A stretch of 64,000 nt of DNA, taken from contig CM082598.2 in NCBI GenBank assembly GCA_040954595.2, positions 186,001 to 250,000 on the forward strand. The letters are read 5' to 3'. Of this stretch, positions 61,728 through 64,000 are shown in pieces. The number at the start of each line of letters is the position of its first letter. The stretch's first letter is position 1. The stretch comes from Balanoglossus misakiensis (Eukaryota; Hemichordata). Under the pieces are notes generated by a model, which saw only the letters and a program-made list of their open reading frames with translations, ran no database searches and was not told where the DNA came from. Position numbers and translations under genes: made by a program.

Positions 61728-64000
61728 GTGTAAGACTGTCACCATTACTTGGTACATATGTCTACAACAACTTTTAAGACTTCAGCTGTTCAAGAGTTGG
61801 GGAAAGTCATCTCACTGCAATATATGCCCAGTCTCAGTGCCTTAGAAATCAAAACACTTAGAAACAGTGTCACCACAACATGAAGTTTTGAAATCTATAG
61901 GATGTCTGTACATTCAAGTAATTCAAGAGAATCACTGAACCACTGAAACCACGCTGTGTGTTTTCTGTCACTGAGAATTTCCCATGAAATCACTTTACAC
62001 GTTCTCCACAGTTGTGTACAGGTGTACATTACTCACAGAAATATTTTCAGCTTGTTGTCTGACAAACATAGTCTAATAATACTAAAGGGTTGTTCACAGT
62101 AGTGTTTATAACTCCAAAGTCAGCCTTGTGAATTATGGTTGATTCATTGTATTTGACACTCAGATAAAAAACAAATCTTACATTTTTGTTTTCTTAATTT
62201 GTCTTGCCCTTTAAGCCCTGGGATTAAGAAAATACACTGTTGAATTCATAAATAATTGCAGTCACAATAGAGTAAACTTCATACTCAGACGAGAATTTGA
62301 CAGAATGTTATAGTAAATGGTTGAACCAATATACTTAATTAGCTAGGTAACAGAGTCTCAAAGATTATCATAGCAACCATCAGCGTGAGATCTTGGCAAC
62401 AACAAACACTGTGATGGTGAAATGTATGCATGTATTGGTTCATGTACTTGAATTGCAGAAAATTGATCACCACAATGACAAATACATTTTTATCAATAAT
62501 ATTTTAGCCACAAGACAACAGTAATAATGAATATAGAATTCACATTTCTGATTTCAAATGTGACATTAATCAGTGCATCCTCAATGAGGTTCGTTACTGT
62601 TCCTACCTAACCTATGTGTAGCCCAAAGTTCCACTGTCAAATTTCATGTCTAAAATGCAATATTGCCGTCAAAATCAACAAATTCTACACTGTTAATAAC
62701 CATGTTCCTCGTTCCTCCTTACAACAAACCTGAATCACCCATGCCTACATTTACATGTCTGGCTGAGTAATAGAAAATAATGAGAGCTTGTTCTTCAATA
62801 AATACATCACGCACAGTATGTACAGTTGTGAAGATGTTAAATATACTAGTCCCAAACACGTCTCTATAGTAACGCAGTTTGCAACAAACAACAAATTAGG
62901 TGCAATTTATTATTTCACTGCTTTCAAGTTGTGTCATGCAAGGGCTGTTATCCATGTATGATTATCACTGGAGCATTAAGTCTCAAAAAATCGGGTGACT
63001 GACTTCCATTCTTTTCAAATAAATGCATTGATTTGCGTTCATTGGAGTGTGAACTCCTGAAAAAATACTTCAAACTGAGTGTTTACAACAACCAGTTTCT
63101 GTACATCACAGAATATAATCAGCTCTTTTCATCTGATCAAGATTCATTGTATTATCCTGTGACATTCAAGCCATCATTAGTCGCAGCAGACAGAGCTAAT
63201 GAGGATGAAGCAGCTTCATCTTCTCTCTGCTGTGGTGTTGCCATGGGAACAGTGTGATAGATGACTGGGCTCTGTTGGGCATTTTCCTCTCTTTGTGAAA
63301 GCATATGTAAAAAGGTTCTGCCACAGGCATACTGACTCAGGAGTGTTGCAAATCATTTTTCTTTTGTTACAAATGATAGGGCTGCCACAACACTATTTCT
63401 ACAATTTCTGAGAGAAAGTTTCTCCAAAATGTTTGTTGTTAGAGGCACGTTTTGGATGTGTATCAGTCCTCACTTTTCTCTTTTTGAAAACAAAATAATT
63501 TCTTAATTGGTTAAATTGTTTTGTGTTAAATGAACAGATGTACTAGCAATAACTCATTCGATACGATTCAGTAAACTGACATCATTCAACCACACAAATG
63601 TAGTAAAAATCCAATACCAATTCAATACCAAAATGTTCAGTGCATGATTTTGAAAGAACACAACAGATGGAAAATGTATATGATATCAATTCAGATCAAT
63701 AAAACTGAAAAGTGGGTTGTTTTGTTATAGAGTGTATGTTATTTGAGCAACTGAGCCAATATGAGTGTGCAGTTGCCATAGCAATAGCAGTTGTTGGTTT
63801 TCTCGTTGCTATGAGACCAAAAATTAAAACAATAGCTGCTTGTGTTGCTTAAGATGAATCTATGCATGAAATCGATACAGATCGCGGAGTGGTAATAATT
63901 GAATTTCAAAGTATTCTAGCTGCCATGTTTCGACTCTGTAATGCGTGAGCAAACATTTCATATATTCTATGTGTACTGAACCATACTCTGCTTAAAATAA
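61728..64000. other. Right end of window, probable intron
   Basis: AT-rich, without a supportable exon. Likely intronic sequence of the plus-strand gene that starts at 58618. Confidence 0.4.

Overview
The window is animal nuclear DNA. Coding exons are interrupted by GT-AG introns, intergenic space is long and AT-rich, and there are microsatellites, a satellite array and small transposons. The protein families present (achaete-scute bHLH factors, a large ankyrin-repeat protein, a rhodopsin-like receptor, TMEM258) are metazoan. The style fits a marine invertebrate, perhaps a non-vertebrate deuterostome such as a hemichordate, echinoderm or cephalochordate. The sequence alone does not settle the phylum.

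Layout. 1-10.3 kb is mostly non-coding, with a possible promoter and first exon near 3.9-4.3 kb. Two achaete-scute (ASCL) genes lie in the same orientation on the minus strand: a divergent one at 10.3-10.8 kb and a canonical ASCL1/2-type gene at 21.3-21.8 kb with a probable 3'UTR intron. Between them are a 127-bp satellite inside a 1,010-bp duplication (12.4-14.7 kb) and a compound microsatellite (15.4 kb). 22-34 kb shows no supportable gene. A two-exon, 23-ankyrin-repeat gene fills 34.3-37.8 kb (minus), followed by uncertain coding-like fragments at 38-39.8 kb. An intron-containing rhodopsin-like receptor gene lies at 40.0-42.0 kb (plus), and a 1,189-codon single-exon gene for a disordered protein at 44.6-48.2 kb (plus).

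48.5-51.2 kb is a nest of duplicated repeats. It carries an 806-bp Harbinger-like MITE whose empty target site is preserved in a neighbouring repeat copy. At 51.3-54.7 kb two tandem minus-strand genes encode paralogous proteins that share a gapless 67-residue Cys module and the same intron position and phase. I do not recognise this family, and it is the best candidate here for something undescribed. TMEM258 (56.8-57.9 kb, minus, three short exons) is divergent from an unrecognised gene starting at 58.6 kb (plus) that runs out of the window. An intron of that gene contains a roughly 340-bp foldback palindrome.

These genes do not form a pathway. The only functional groupings are the ASCL pair, the Cys-module pair and the divergent TMEM258 pair. 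All calls come from reading the sequence; no database search was run.
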